In this document: piece after piece, positions 16,918-25,938 of the stretch
Numbering within the stretch: position 1 is the stretch's first letter
Layout of the letters: each line of letters starts with the position of its first letter
Source of the DNA: Adlercreutzia faecimuris
GTDB taxonomy: Bacteria > Actinomycetota > Coriobacteriia > Coriobacteriales > Eggerthellaceae
Reading direction: 5' to 3'
Assembly (NCBI RefSeq): GCF_022669055.1
Contig: NZ_JAJMLW010000001.1
Coordinates: 496,001 to 560,000, forward strand
DNA length: 64,000 bases
Program-made: the position numbers and the translations under genes
The notes under the pieces: generated by a model
What the model was told of the DNA's origin: nothing
What the model saw: only the letters and a program-made list of their open reading frames with translations
Database searches by the model: none

Positions 16918-16962
16918 TTCCTACTATTCTTACTATTTCTGCTATATTTGCTAAAATTGCTA
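16918..16962 (+). repeat. Five 9-nt iterons in the leader of the AAA ATPase gene
   Basis: Exact 9-nt periodicity: TTCCTACTA, TTCTTACTA, TTTCTGCTA, TATTTGCTA, AAATTGCTA, with the shared core TRCTA. The block is about 70% AT in a GC-rich genome and ends 23 nt before the ATPase start. It may be an operator array or a replication-style iteron set. Confidence 0.6.
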
Positions 16963-16985
16963 TTTCCAAGAAGAGAGGATGGGGA

Positions 16986-18113
16986 ATGGCACGGGAGAAG
17001 CTGATCAACCCCTTCAAGCCGACGGCGGGCGCCGAGCCGCCCGTGCTGGTGGGTCGCGACAAGGTGCTGGGGGACTTTTCTGACGGCATCGCTGAGGGAG
17101 TCGGAGCGCCGGGAAGGCTGATCCGCATCACCGGTCCCCGTGGCTCGGGCAAGACGGTTCTCCTGACCGAGCTAGGCGATATCGCCCGCGAGAGCGGATG
17201 GGAGGTCATCGACGAGACGGCGAGCAAGGGGTTCTGCTCCCGTATCGCGGAGGCGGCTGCGGGCGAGAGGCTCGTACCCGGCCTTGAGGTGGATGTCCAC
17301 CTGGGCGTCTTGGACGTTCGCAGTAAGGGCTCCTCGAGGGAATCCGCCCCCTCTCTCAGGGCGGCGCTGACCGAGAGGGCCGATGCGCTGGGCCGGCAGC
17401 ATCGCGGCCTCCTCATCACGTTGGACGAGGTACAGGACGCGAGTCCCTCCGAGATGAGGGAGCTGGCGACGGCTGTCCAGCATCTTATCCGGGAGAGAAT
17501 CGACGTCGCCTTCGCGTTCGCAGGATTGACCACAGGGGTTCTCGACCTGATCAACGGCGAGGCCCTGACGTTCCTCCGCCGCGCGCTCCCCGAGGAGCTC
17601 GCGGCGATTCCGGTGGATGAGGTGGCTTGCGCCCTGCGGCAGTCGATAGAGAAGTCGGGTTTAGCCATCACCGACGCCGCGCTGGCGGAAGCAGCACAGA
17701 AGACGGTCGGCTACGCCTACCTCATCCAGCTGATCGGCTATCACGTGTGGAGGGCCGGCCGGGCCCACGTCGATGATACGCCAGTGATCGACGAGGAGGA
17801 CGTTTCGCGGGGAATCGAGCAGGCCATGGGGCGCTTTCATGACGCCGTTCATGAAAGCGCCGTGTCTGACCTGCCCCTGCGTGCGATGGAGTACCTTCTG
17901 GCCATGACGGAAGACGAGGGCGTCTCGGCTACGGCGGCCGTCGCCGATCGCCTCGGCCTGCCGGCGACGTCGCTTACCTCCTACCGGCGTCTGCTGGTGC
18001 AGCGTCAGATCATCGAGCCCACCGCGCGGGGGTTCGTGGCGTTTTCCATTCCCTACACACGTGAGTACCTGATGCAGAACCGGGAAAGCCTCCTCGCGCG
18101 CTATGGCAGATAG
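16986..18113 (+). CDS. AAA-family ATPase (archaeal-ATPase/Orc-like fold), function unknown
   Basis: A 375-residue STAND/Orc-like ATPase. After a short N-terminus with PVLVGRDKVLGDF, Walker A is IRITGPRGSGKTVLLTELGD and Walker B is LLITLDEVQDAS, followed by a sensor region (IDVAFAFAGLTTGVLD). The C-terminal 100 residues look like a winged helix (SATAAVADRLGLPATSLTSY, RRLLVQRQIIEPTARGFVAF). Such proteins are common, poorly characterised and often mobile. The ATG at 16986 follows AAGAAGAGAGGATGGGG. It lies directly behind a tRNA terminator and its leader is AT-rich with 9-nt iterons, both suggesting acquisition as a cargo gene. No toxin or nuclease partner is adjacent. Confidence 0.8.
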   Translation: MAREKLINPFKPTAGAEPPVLVGRDKVLGDFSDGIAEGVGAPGRLIRITGPRGSGKTVLLTELGDIARESGWEVIDETASKGFCSRIAEAAAGERLVPGLEVDVHLGVLDVRSKGSSRESAPSLRAALTERADALGRQHRGLLITLDEVQDASPSEMRELATAVQHLIRERIDVAFAFAGLTTGVLDLINGEALTFLRRALPEELAAIPVDEVACALRQSIEKSGLAITDAALAEAAQKTVGYAYLIQLIGYHVWRAGRAHVDDTPVIDEEDVSRGIEQAMGRFHDAVHESAVSDLPLRAMEYLLAMTEDEGVSATAAVADRLGLPATSLTSYRRLLVQRQIIEPTARGFVAFSIPYTREYLMQNRESLLARYGR

Positions 18114-18150
18114 CGCCCTTGGGTGTAAGGTGGGCCCTCTTTAGGGCGCC

Positions 18151-19248
18151 CTACGCGGCGGTGCGGCCCCGTGCTGCGCGCACGTGGTCTTCCAGGAAGG
18201 TGAGGATGGCCACGAAGGCCAGGGCGAACAGGACGCCCACCAGGTTGTCGACGATGCGCAGCGCCACCGAGCCGGTCAGCCCGTAGACGCTGGTGGCCAG
18301 CAGCAGGGCGCCGAAGCAGTTGAGGACGTTGTTCCAGAAGTACTTCTTCGAGAACCCGATGCAGATGCCCGCCAGCGGCCCGAACAGCACCTGGGCCTGG
18401 GGCGGCACGATGGCGGCGAACAGGTTGAACAGCAGCGACCCCACCACGACGCCCCCGATGCGCTGGGCCCCGCGGTGCCGCAGGCCGGCGCGGTCCTCCT
18501 CGTAGGGCAGCAGCACCGACATGCACGCGTAGCCCACCCACACGTCGCGCGGCAGCCCCAGCAGGCCGCCGATCCAGATGGCCCCGGCCACGCCGGCGGC
18601 CAGGCGCAGCTGCCACAGGCACTTCTCGTCGTCGAGGCTGAAGTCGCGGAAGAGGTGCGCCAGCCGCACGTCGGCGAACTTGGCGCGGTGCTTGTGGTAC
18701 AGCACCGCCCCGCACAGCGCCACCAGCACCGCCGCCAGCACGATGCGCGCCGCCAGGGCGTCGCCGGAAACGGGCGTCTGGCTGACGAAGAGGTAGCCGA
18801 AGACGTAGACGCCGGCGTTGCCCATGGGCGGGTCGTTGGCGACCATCACCAGGATGAGGGCGACGAAGGCGAAGTTGGCCGCCAGCCCCAGCGCCGGCGA
18901 GCCCGCGAGGGCCACCACGCCGCCGGCCACCATGAGCGCGAAGGTGAGCGCCAGGGCCAGCAGGCTGTCGCCGATGTGGTAGCCGTAGGGGACGAACTTG
19001 ATGCCCAGCAGCACGCAGAACCCTGCCACCACCAGCCCGCTGTTCTCCTGGCCGAACACGCCGCCGAGCACGCCGATGAACAGGATGGCGAACGCGACCA
19101 GCAGCACGCTGCGCACGGCCATCGCGGCCGCGTAGCGCGCCTTCTCGCGGTCGTCGGAGGCAGCGTGGATGCGCGCCCACAGGCCGTGGGCGTCAAGCTG
19201 GAGCAGCTGGTAGAAGGTCGGGCGGATGTCGGCGTCGCGGGATTCCAT
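18151..19248 (-). CDS. FUSC-family inner membrane protein
   Basis: A 365-residue membrane protein of the fusaric-acid-resistance/aromatic-acid-exporter-like family. Two blocks of about five to six hydrophobic helices (residues about 35-170 and 235-355) flank a cytoplasmic loop (KHRAKFADVRLAHLFRDFSL). The second block has the FUSC-type segment DVWVGYACMSVLLPYEEDRA followed by GLRHRGAQRIGGVVVGSLLF. The start at 19248 (MESRDADIRPTFYQ) is preferred to upstream starts because hydrophobicity and codon use begin there. The ribosome site is weak. No periplasmic adaptor gene is adjacent, so export function is tentative. Confidence 0.8.
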   Translation of the reverse strand: MESRDADIRPTFYQLLQLDAHGLWARIHAASDDREKARYAAAMAVRSVLLVAFAILFIGVLGGVFGQENSGLVVAGFCVLLGIKFVPYGYHIGDSLLALALTFALMVAGGVVALAGSPALGLAANFAFVALILVMVANDPPMGNAGVYVFGYLFVSQTPVSGDALAARIVLAAVLVALCGAVLYHKHRAKFADVRLAHLFRDFSLDDEKCLWQLRLAAGVAGAIWIGGLLGLPRDVWVGYACMSVLLPYEEDRAGLRHRGAQRIGGVVVGSLLFNLFAAIVPPQAQVLFGPLAGICIGFSKKYFWNNVLNCFGALLLATSVYGLTGSVALRIVDNLVGVLFALAFVAILTFLEDHVRAARGRTAA

Positions 19249-19493
19249 GGGTCGCTTTCTCGGGGGACGGTGTGCCTCCCATGGTCGCGCGTCCGCCTCG
19301 TCCGCGCCCCGGCGCTCCGCCCCCTGTAAGCAGACGGTTGCTCGCCACAGGCGGGCCGTTTTGCTGCCCGCGGGTGGGCGCGCGCCTGGCGCGGGCGCCA
19401 ACGTGGGTACAATCGTCCTTGAGAAGACGACGGAAGCGTCCCGGCGGCCGGCTGCGGCAGGCCATGGGGCGCGGCGGGCGGAAGGACGAGGCC

Positions 19494-20789
19494 ATGGCAC
19501 AGCAGGTTGAGCGAACGGACGCGCACGAGGGGCTGCCGGCGTACGAGGACGTGGAGGCCCGCGGGCACCTGATCGACTCGAACATCCTGTCGCGCATCAT
19601 GGGCGGCGTCGTCGAGCTCGACGGCGAGTTCGAGGTGCTCTCGCTCACCATCGGTCGCGGCAACCAGAACCCCTCCACCGTCACCCTGCGCGTGTTCGGC
19701 CGCGACGACGCGCACGTGGCCGAGCTACTGCGCCTGCTTCACGGCCTGGGCGCCGCGCCGGTGCACCCCGACGACGCCGTCACCGAGCCCGCTCCGGCCG
19801 ACGGCGTGTTCCCCGAGGGCTTTTACGCCACCACCAACCTGGCCACCATGGTGCGCATCGACGGCACCTGGCAGCCGGTCGCGGGCACCGAGATGGACCT
19901 GGCCATCCGCATCGACCGCCCCGCCGCCCCCGCCGCGCCCGGCGAGCCCGCCGCCCCTGCCGCGCCCGTCGCCGTCGGCATCCCGGTCTCGGCCGTGCGC
20001 GCCGGCGACGCCATCGTCGTGGGTCAGGCGGGCGTGCGCGTGGCGTCCCAGGAGCGCCCGCGCCAGCGCGAGGAGTTCGAGTTCATGAACTCCACCGCCA
20101 GCAGCGAGAAGCCGAAAGACCAGATCATTCGCCAGGTCGCCGCGCTGCTGCGCGAGGTGCGCGGCGCCGGCCAGGACATCGTCTTCGTCGTGGGGCCGGC
20201 CATCGTGCACACCGGCGCCGCCAAGCACCTCATCCGCCTGGTGCGCGCCGGCTACGTCAGCGTGCTGTTCGGTGGCAACGCCGTGGCCACGCACGACATC
20301 GAGTCGGCGCTCTACGGCACGTCGCTCGGCATCGACATGGCCACGGGGCTGCCCGTCCCCGGCGGCCACGAGCACCACCTGCGCGCCATCAACCGCATCC
20401 GTGCGGCCGGGTCGGTCGCCCAGGCCGTGGCCGACGGCACCCTCACCGAGGGCCTCATGCACTGCCTGGTCGAGACGGGCACGCCGTACGTGCTGGCCGG
20501 CTCGATCCGCGACGACGGCCCGCTGCCCGACGTCATCACCGACACCATGGACGCCCAGGCCGCCATGCGCCCGTGGTGCCAGCGCGCCGGCGCGTGCATC
20601 ATGATGTCGACCATGCTCCACTCCATCGCCACGGGCAACCTGCTGCCGGCCGCAGTCACCACCGTCTGCGTCGACATCAACCCCGCGGTCGTCACCAAGC
20701 TGGCCGACCGCGGCAGCTTCCAGACCATCGGGATCATCACGGATGTGGGCCTGTTCCTCAAGCAACTGGCCGATGAGCTGGGGTGTTAG
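19494..20789 (+). CDS. LOR/SDH-domain enzyme, ornithine cyclodeaminase-type (TIGR00300-like)
   Basis: A 431-residue protein resembling the archaeal-type ornithine cyclodeaminase and the C-terminal half of cyanobacterial AgrE, which convert ornithine to proline and ammonia. Recognisable parts are GHLIDSNILSRIMGGVVELD and NPSTVTLRVFG near the start. A nucleotide-binding C-terminal half follows with FVVGPAIVHTGAAKHLIRLV, LFGGNAVATHDIESALYGTS, and LAGSIRDDGPLPDVITD. An Ala/Pro-rich insert lies at about 140-165. The ATG at 19494 has GGAAGGACGAGG in front; longer frames upstream are noise. It is divergent from the FUSC gene. A role in arginine/ornithine use is inferred from family and host type. 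Confidence 0.78.
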   Translation: MAQQVERTDAHEGLPAYEDVEARGHLIDSNILSRIMGGVVELDGEFEVLSLTIGRGNQNPSTVTLRVFGRDDAHVAELLRLLHGLGAAPVHPDDAVTEPAPADGVFPEGFYATTNLATMVRIDGTWQPVAGTEMDLAIRIDRPAAPAAPGEPAAPAAPVAVGIPVSAVRAGDAIVVGQAGVRVASQERPRQREEFEFMNSTASSEKPKDQIIRQVAALLREVRGAGQDIVFVVGPAIVHTGAAKHLIRLVRAGYVSVLFGGNAVATHDIESALYGTSLGIDMATGLPVPGGHEHHLRAINRIRAAGSVAQAVADGTLTEGLMHCLVETGTPYVLAGSIRDDGPLPDVITDTMDAQAAMRPWCQRAGACIMMSTMLHSIATGNLLPAAVTTVCVDINPAVVTKLADRGSFQTIGIITDVGLFLKQLADELGC

Positions 20790-21137
20790 CCCAATAAGAG
20801 CAAGATGGGGAAGGGGGGCGGCGCGCACCTGCCGGCGGCCACAGGTGCGCCGGACACCCCGCACGGACGAGCACGTCCCCGGCCGGCTCCCGAGGGGCGG
20901 GGGCGTGACGAGCCGGGGCGCCCGCGGTGTCCGCGGCGACCACCGCGCGTCGGCCGCACGCGCACACCCTCGCGCCCTCGCCGCCACGCGCACGCCCTCG
21001 CACCCTCGCCGGCGGCCGCGCGCTCGGCGCGGGGCGGTGGACGTGACGGGAAATAGCGCTATCCGCCGGCGCCCTCGCCGTTTATGCCGTTTTGATGCCG
21101 GGGAACGGTATGCTAGGTGGCGAAGGAGGTGCTTTCG
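20790..21137. other. Intergenic spacer before the two-component system, no gene seen
   Basis: GC-rich DNA with no plausible coding frame. Near its end AAGGAGGT (21123-21130) is a perfect ribosome site for the response regulator. TATGCT at 21109-21114 could be a -10, without a matching -35. Confidence 0.4.
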
Positions 21138-21791
21138 TTGCTCCGCATACTCATCGCCGAAGACGAGCGGCCCATCTCGAACCTCATCCGCCTGGCCCTC
21201 GCCAAGGAGGACTATGACTGCGTATGCGCGACCGACGGCGCCCAGGCGGCCGACCTGCTGGAGCGCGACAGCTTCGACCTGGTGCTCCTTGACGTGATGC
21301 TGCCCAAGGTGGACGGCTTCGCCCTCATGGACTTCATTCGCCCGACGGGGCTGCCCGTCATCTTCCTCACCGCCCGCGGCGGCGTGTCCGACCGCGTGCG
21401 CGGCCTGCGCGCCGGCGCCGAGGACTACATCGTCAAGCCCTTCGAGGTGGCCGAGCTGCTGGCCCGCGTCGAGGTGGTCCTGCGCCGCTTCCGCGCCGAG
21501 GACGACGTCATCGCCATAGGCGGCCTGGTCATCGACGCGAAGGCGCGGCGCGTCACGCGCGACGGCGCCGCCATCCCCCTCACCAAGACCGAGTACGACC
21601 TGCTGATGCTGCTGGTGCGCAACGCCGGCCGCGCCCTCACCCGCGAGTCCATCTACGAGCAGGTGTGGGGCCAGCCGTTCCGCTACGGCACCAAGTGCGT
21701 CGACCTCCACATCCAGCGCATGCGTAAGAAGGTGGGCTGGGAAGACCGGGTGGTCGCCGTGAACAGGGTCGGCTATCGCCTCGAGGCCTGA
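21138..21791 (+). CDS. OmpR-family response regulator
   Basis: A 217-residue DNA-binding response regulator. The receiver domain has the acidic pair IAEDE, phospho-acceptor Asp52 in LVLLDVMLPKVDGF, Thr in IFLTARGG and Lys in EDYIVKPFE. The winged-helix effector domain has LTKTEYDLLMLLVRNAGRAL, RESIYEQVWG and the recognition segment KCVDLHIQRMRKKVG. The start is taken as TTG at 21138 because AAGGAGGT ends 7 nt before it. An upstream GTG at 21117 would put this Shine-Dalgarno inside the gene. It is followed after 15 nt by its kinase, presumably one operon. Confidence 0.93.
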   Translation: MLRILIAEDERPISNLIRLALAKEDYDCVCATDGAQAADLLERDSFDLVLLDVMLPKVDGFALMDFIRPTGLPVIFLTARGGVSDRVRGLRAGAEDYIVKPFEVAELLARVEVVLRRFRAEDDVIAIGGLVIDAKARRVTRDGAAIPLTKTEYDLLMLLVRNAGRALTRESIYEQVWGQPFRYGTKCVDLHIQRMRKKVGWEDRVVAVNRVGYRLEA

Positions 21792-21806
21792 GGCGCACCT
21801 GAGCCC

Positions 21807-22526
21807 ATGGCCGCTGCGAGGGAAGAGGCCGTCTCATATCTGGAGGACGTGGTGGAGCGCCAGGCCCGCTTCGTCGGATCCTACGCCCATGAGGCCCGGA
21901 CGGCCCTCACCTCCATCATCGGCTACGCTGAGCTTTTGTGCCTCGACGCGCTCGACGGCGAGGAGCGCGCCGAGGCCTGCTCCTTCATCCTCACCGAGGG
22001 GCGCCGCCTCGAGCGCCTGTCGCAGTCGATTCTCGACCTGATCGCCATGGAGGAACGCCCCCTGCGCCTGACCGCAGTCGACCCGGTGCGCCTGGTGGAT
22101 GAGCTGGTGGCCAAGATGGTGCCGCTCTACGCCAAGCGCGGCGTGTCCCTGGCCTTTCGCGGCGAGGGGGAGGGGAGCCGCCTGCTCGAGCCCGACCTGG
22201 TGGCGTCGCTGGTGGAGAACCTGTGCGAGAACGCGCGCAAGGCCCTGGGCGGCGAGGGGTCGATCGAGGTGCGCTGCTCGATGCTGCCCGACGGGTGCTG
22301 CATCTCGGTCGCCGACACGGGGCCCGGCGTGCCGCCCGAGGCGCTCGAGCGGCTGACCGAGGCCTTCTACCGCGTGGAGGGGACGCGGTCGGAGGAGGGC
22401 GGCGCGGGCCTGGGGCTGACGCTGTGCCGCCGCATCGCGCTGGCCCACGGCGGCTCGCTCGCCTTCAAGAGCGAGCCGGGGAAGGGCGCCGTGGTGACCG
22501 CCGAGCTGCGCGCGGGGGCGGCGTAG
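21807..22526 (+). CDS. Sensor-less histidine kinase
   Basis: A 239-residue kinase consisting only of the catalytic core. The dimerisation/phospho-acceptor helix carries His28 in SYAHEARTALTSIIGYAELL. The ATPase domain has the N box LVENLCENARKAL, G1 ADTGPGVP, G2 GGAGLGLTLCRRI and a terminal GKGAVVTAEL. No membrane segment, HAMP, PAS or GAF domain is present, so it is soluble and must be controlled by a partner protein or by intracellular conditions. It is the evident partner of the response regulator 15 nt upstream. The start is the ATG at 21807; an upstream extension would overlap the regulator. Confidence 0.9.
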   Translation: MAAAREEAVSYLEDVVERQARFVGSYAHEARTALTSIIGYAELLCLDALDGEERAEACSFILTEGRRLERLSQSILDLIAMEERPLRLTAVDPVRLVDELVAKMVPLYAKRGVSLAFRGEGEGSRLLEPDLVASLVENLCENARKALGGEGSIEVRCSMLPDGCCISVADTGPGVPPEALERLTEAFYRVEGTRSEEGGAGLGLTLCRRIALAHGGSLAFKSEPGKGAVVTAELRAGAA

Positions 22527-22634
22527 GTAACGGTATGGCCATCGTTTGCCCGTGCGGGCCTCCCTCGATGCGGTTTCGATGGCGGACACCGGTAGCGTGC
22601 GTCTTTTCCGCGCAGGTTCGAGAGAGGAGCATCC

Positions 22635-23120
22635 ATGGCGCATCATGGTTCCACGACAACGCCGGCGCTCTCGGCGGCGATCCGGGGCAAGGTCGCCGAG
22701 GGGCATTCGATGGCCGACGCCCTCGACGTGATGGGGCCCGGCATCCGGGCGCTGAGGAAGGAGCGGGGGCTCACCCAGGAGCAGACGGCCAAGGCGGTGG
22801 GTGCCTCGCGCCAGGCGATCAGCCGCTGGGAGGACGGCAGCGTCCTGCCCGACCTGCGCCACGCCTGCGAGCTGGCTCGGGTGCTGGGCGTGGGGCTCGA
22901 CGAGCTGGTCTTGCACGGCGGCGGGGGTCCGGCCGAGGTGGGGCGCCCCGGGGGCGGCGGGCTGCTCGGCGTAGCCGCGGTGGGCGAGGACGGCCGCGTG
23001 GCGCTCTCGCGGGCGGCGGCGGATCGGCTGGGGCTCGGCCTGGGGGACAAGCTGGTGATGCTGTCCTGGGGACGCGATGCGGTGATCCTCCAGGAGCTCG
23101 ACGCGTTCCTGGGCGACTAG
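22635..23120 (+). CDS. XRE helix-turn-helix protein with C-terminal AbrB-like domain
   Basis: A 161-residue predicted regulator. A 30-residue N-terminus precedes an XRE HTH (IRALRKERGLTQEQTAKAVG, then ASRQAISRWEDGSVLPDL, to LGVGLDELVLHG). A Gly-rich linker leads to about 50 residues that read as a swapped-hairpin AbrB/MazE-type strand-loop-strand: LLGVAAVGEDGRVALSRAAA, DRLGLGLGDKLVML, DAVILQELDAF. The combination of two DNA-binding folds in one chain is uncommon; the second may instead serve dimerisation. GAGAGGAG precedes the ATG. It converges with the hybrid kinase, with 10 nt between the stops. Confidence 0.8.
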   Translation: MAHHGSTTTPALSAAIRGKVAEGHSMADALDVMGPGIRALRKERGLTQEQTAKAVGASRQAISRWEDGSVLPDLRHACELARVLGVGLDELVLHGGGGPAEVGRPGGGGLLGVAAVGEDGRVALSRAAADRLGLGLGDKLVMLSWGRDAVILQELDAFLGD

Positions 23121-23130
23121 CGCAGCGCGC

Positions 23131-25899
23131 CTACGCCAGCAGGGCGTCTAGGGCGGCGAAGAGCTTGTCGATCTCGATGGGCTTGGGCAGGTGCCCGTCC
23201 ATGCCGGCGTCGAGCGCCTTCTGGCGGTCGGTGTCGAAGGCGTCGGCCGTGATGGCCAGGATGGGCACCTCGGCCACGGCAGTGGGCAGCGCGCGGATGG
23301 CGCGGGCCGCCTCGTAGCCGTTCATCACCGGCATCTGAATGTCCATGAGCACCAGCTGGAACCGCTCGGCGCCCGGCTCGCTCATCATGTCGACGGCCAT
23401 CTGCCCGTCGAAGGCGCATTCCACCTCGAACCCGGCGTCCTCCAGAAGCGTCAGCGCGATCTCGCGGTTGAGCAGGTTGTCGTCCACCAGCAGCACGCGG
23501 CAGCCCTTGAGGGCCTCCGACGGCATGACGTGGGCGGGCGCCGCCGTGGCTTCCTCCGCGGCGGCATCGGCCTCGCGCAGGGTGAGCGTCACGGTGAAGC
23601 GGCTGCCCTCGCCCAGGGTGCTCTCCACCTCGATGGTGCCGCCCATCATGTCCACCAGGTTCTTCGTGATGGCCATGCCCAGGCCGGTGCCCTGGATGCC
23701 GCTGATGGTGGACGTGCGCTCGCGCTCGAACGGGTCGAAGATGTGCCCGAGGAAGTCGGGGCTCATCCCGATGCCGGTGTCCTGCACCACCAGGCGGTAG
23801 CGGCGGCTGCCCGCGGGCGCCCCGGGCGCCGGCGCGGCGGTGAGCGACACGGTGCCGCCTGCCTCGGTGAACTTGAGGGCGTTGCCCAGCAGGTTGAGGA
23901 AGATCTGGTTGATCTTGAGCTTGTCGCAGATGACGGGCACGTCATCGATGGCGCCCGCGTCCACCGTCAGGCGCAGCCCGTTGGCGTCGGCCTCGGGCTG
24001 GAGGATGACGCGCAGGTTGTCCACGATCTCGTGGAGGCTCGCGATGCCCTCGTCGAGGGACGCCTTGCCGCTCTCGATGCGGCTCATGTCCAGGATGTCG
24101 TTGATGAGGTTGAGCAGGTGGTGGCTGGAGGTCTGGATCTTGCCCAGGTACTCCTCCACGCGCTCGCGCTGGTCGATGTGGTTGGCGGCCAGGGTGGTGA
24201 AGCCGACGATGGCGTTCATCGGCGTGCGGATGTCGTGCGACATGTTGGTGAGGAACGCGCTCTTGGCCTCGCTGGCGCGGTTGGCGCGGATGAGCGCCTC
24301 CTCCAGCAGCGTCTTCTGCTGCAGCTCCTCGCGGATCTGGTGGTCGACGTTGCGCAGGCCCAGGACGATGCGGCGCCCGTCCGCACCCCACGTGCCGGCG
24401 CGCACGATGGTGGCCTGGCGGTACTCGGTCTCGCCTCCGCGGTCGGTGCGCGCGGTGCGGTAGAGGGTGTCCAGGCGGTCGTGCTTCTCGAGTCCGGCCA
24501 GGATGCTGGCGGGGTCGAGCACGTCGGCGAGCATGGTGCGGTCGGCCTCGTGGACGCGCGTGCTGATGTAGCGGCGCGTGCTCTCCAGCAGGTCGGGGTG
24601 GCCGGTGAACACGTCGGCCAGGCCCAGCGCGGGGTCGGTCGACACGCGCAGCGTCTCGCCCTCGCCGGTATCCAGGTCGTAGGCGCACACCACCAGGTAG
24701 TCCTCGCTCAGCGCGCGGATGAGCTCGCCCTGGCGCTGCTCCTTGAGCTCCTCCTCGTGCTTCTGCTCGGTGATGTCGAGCAGGAAGCGCTGGAAGTAGC
24801 GCTCGCCGTCCTTCTCCACCAGCTTGATGTTGCCCATGACGTGGACGTCGCTGCCGTCGGGGCGCTCCACGCGGTACTCGGCGCTCACGCTGTCGCCGAT
24901 GTGGGTGAGGGTGCCGATGAGCTCGCGCAGCATCTGGCGATCCTCGGCGACCACCGACGCGGCCACCATGTCGAAGCCTCCCGCGATCAGCTCCTCCTCG
25001 GTGTCGTAGCCCAGGATGTTGAGCGCGGCCTGGTTGATCCCCAGGATGCGCGAGCCGTCGATGCTGTGGGTGAGCACGCCGCATTCCATGGTGGTGAAGA
25101 TGGTCTCGAGCGTGCGCGTCTTCTCGATCAGGCTGGACTCGTAGGCGCGTTCCTGGGTGATGTCGATGCCGACGCCCACGGTGCCCATGACGGTGCCGTC
25201 GGGGTTGTACAGCGGTGACTTGTAGGTGGTGAGCAGGCGCGTGTCGCTGCCGGTCTGGACGCATTCCTCCGACACGCAGGTGCGCTCCGTCTCCATGACG
25301 ATGCGCTCCGACTCGATGCAGGCGGGGTCGTCCTCCTCCACGTCCCAGATGTAGGCGTGGCGCTGGCCCTGCACCTGCTGCTTGGTCTTGCCGACCGTCT
25401 CGCAGAAGCTGTCGTTGACCTTCTCGTGGACGCCGTCGGCGGTCTTGTACCAGATGAGGCACGGGATGGAGTTGATGGTGGCCTCCAGGTACTGCGCCGT
25501 CTGCCAGGCGTCGGCGGCGTCCTTGCGGGCGCGCAGCCAGCGGCTTATGCGGAAGGAGAACTCGGCGGGGGAGAGCGGGTCGGGCCACAGGTCGGCCAAA
25601 TCGTCGCCGAGGGCCAGCAGGTCTTCGGCCAGCTCGCGCGGGGCGAGGGCGATAAGGTCGGCGCCGGGCTTGCGGGCGGCGGCCAGCTCGCGCACGGCGG
25701 GGATGCCGGCGGCGTCGGTGACGCGCACGATCAGGCCGTCGGCCTGGACGGCGAGGGCGTCCGCCGCGGGGTCGGCCGCGAGGGCCGGCGCGGAGGTGAT
25801 GCGGTGCGTGAAGGGGTCAAGGGGCGCGATCTCCTCGACGATGCTGGTCAGGGCGGCGTCGAGGCCGACCAGGTGCAAGTGAAGAAGGCTGTGATACAT
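23131..25899 (-). CDS. Hybrid sensor histidine kinase/response regulator with PAS domains
   Basis: A 922-residue cytosolic multidomain kinase with no membrane segments. Residues 1-120 are a variable N-terminus. PAS 1 is about 135-255 (SIPCLIWYKTADGVHEKVND to GVGIDITQERAYE). PAS 2 is about 260-385 (TMECGVLTHSIDGSRILGIN to LLDITEQK). A third PAS-like segment lies at about 395-530. HisKA carries His555 in MSHDIRTPMNAIVGF. HATPase is at about 655-770 (N box FLNLLGNALKFTEAGG, GIQGTGLGMAITKNLV). The C-terminal receiver has VDDNLLNREIA, Asp853 in VLMDIQMPVMNG and the Lys in HLPKPIEID. Phosphorelay output is missing, so a separate HPt or DNA-binding partner is needed. Its promoter carries a TGTAAC-N6-GTTACA dyad shared with the giant gene at 38 kb. 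Confidence 0.93.
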   Translation of the reverse strand: MYHSLLHLHLVGLDAALTSIVEEIAPLDPFTHRITSAPALAADPAADALAVQADGLIVRVTDAAGIPAVRELAAARKPGADLIALAPRELAEDLLALGDDLADLWPDPLSPAEFSFRISRWLRARKDAADAWQTAQYLEATINSIPCLIWYKTADGVHEKVNDSFCETVGKTKQQVQGQRHAYIWDVEEDDPACIESERIVMETERTCVSEECVQTGSDTRLLTTYKSPLYNPDGTVMGTVGVGIDITQERAYESSLIEKTRTLETIFTTMECGVLTHSIDGSRILGINQAALNILGYDTEEELIAGGFDMVAASVVAEDRQMLRELIGTLTHIGDSVSAEYRVERPDGSDVHVMGNIKLVEKDGERYFQRFLLDITEQKHEEELKEQRQGELIRALSEDYLVVCAYDLDTGEGETLRVSTDPALGLADVFTGHPDLLESTRRYISTRVHEADRTMLADVLDPASILAGLEKHDRLDTLYRTARTDRGGETEYRQATIVRAGTWGADGRRIVLGLRNVDHQIREELQQKTLLEEALIRANRASEAKSAFLTNMSHDIRTPMNAIVGFTTLAANHIDQRERVEEYLGKIQTSSHHLLNLINDILDMSRIESGKASLDEGIASLHEIVDNLRVILQPEADANGLRLTVDAGAIDDVPVICDKLKINQIFLNLLGNALKFTEAGGTVSLTAAPAPGAPAGSRRYRLVVQDTGIGMSPDFLGHIFDPFERERTSTISGIQGTGLGMAITKNLVDMMGGTIEVESTLGEGSRFTVTLTLREADAAAEEATAAPAHVMPSEALKGCRVLLVDDNLLNREIALTLLEDAGFEVECAFDGQMAVDMMSEPGAERFQLVLMDIQMPVMNGYEAARAIRALPTAVAEVPILAITADAFDTDRQKALDAGMDGHLPKPIEIDKLFAALDALLA

Positions 25900-25938
25900 G
25901 GAACGCCCCTAAGACGCGAGGTGAGTTGTGTATTCCTC

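Noticed and set aside
16780-18113. Integrative element at the tRNA-fMet
   Set aside because: The ATPase looks acquired, but there is no integrase and no duplicated tRNA 3' end in the window.
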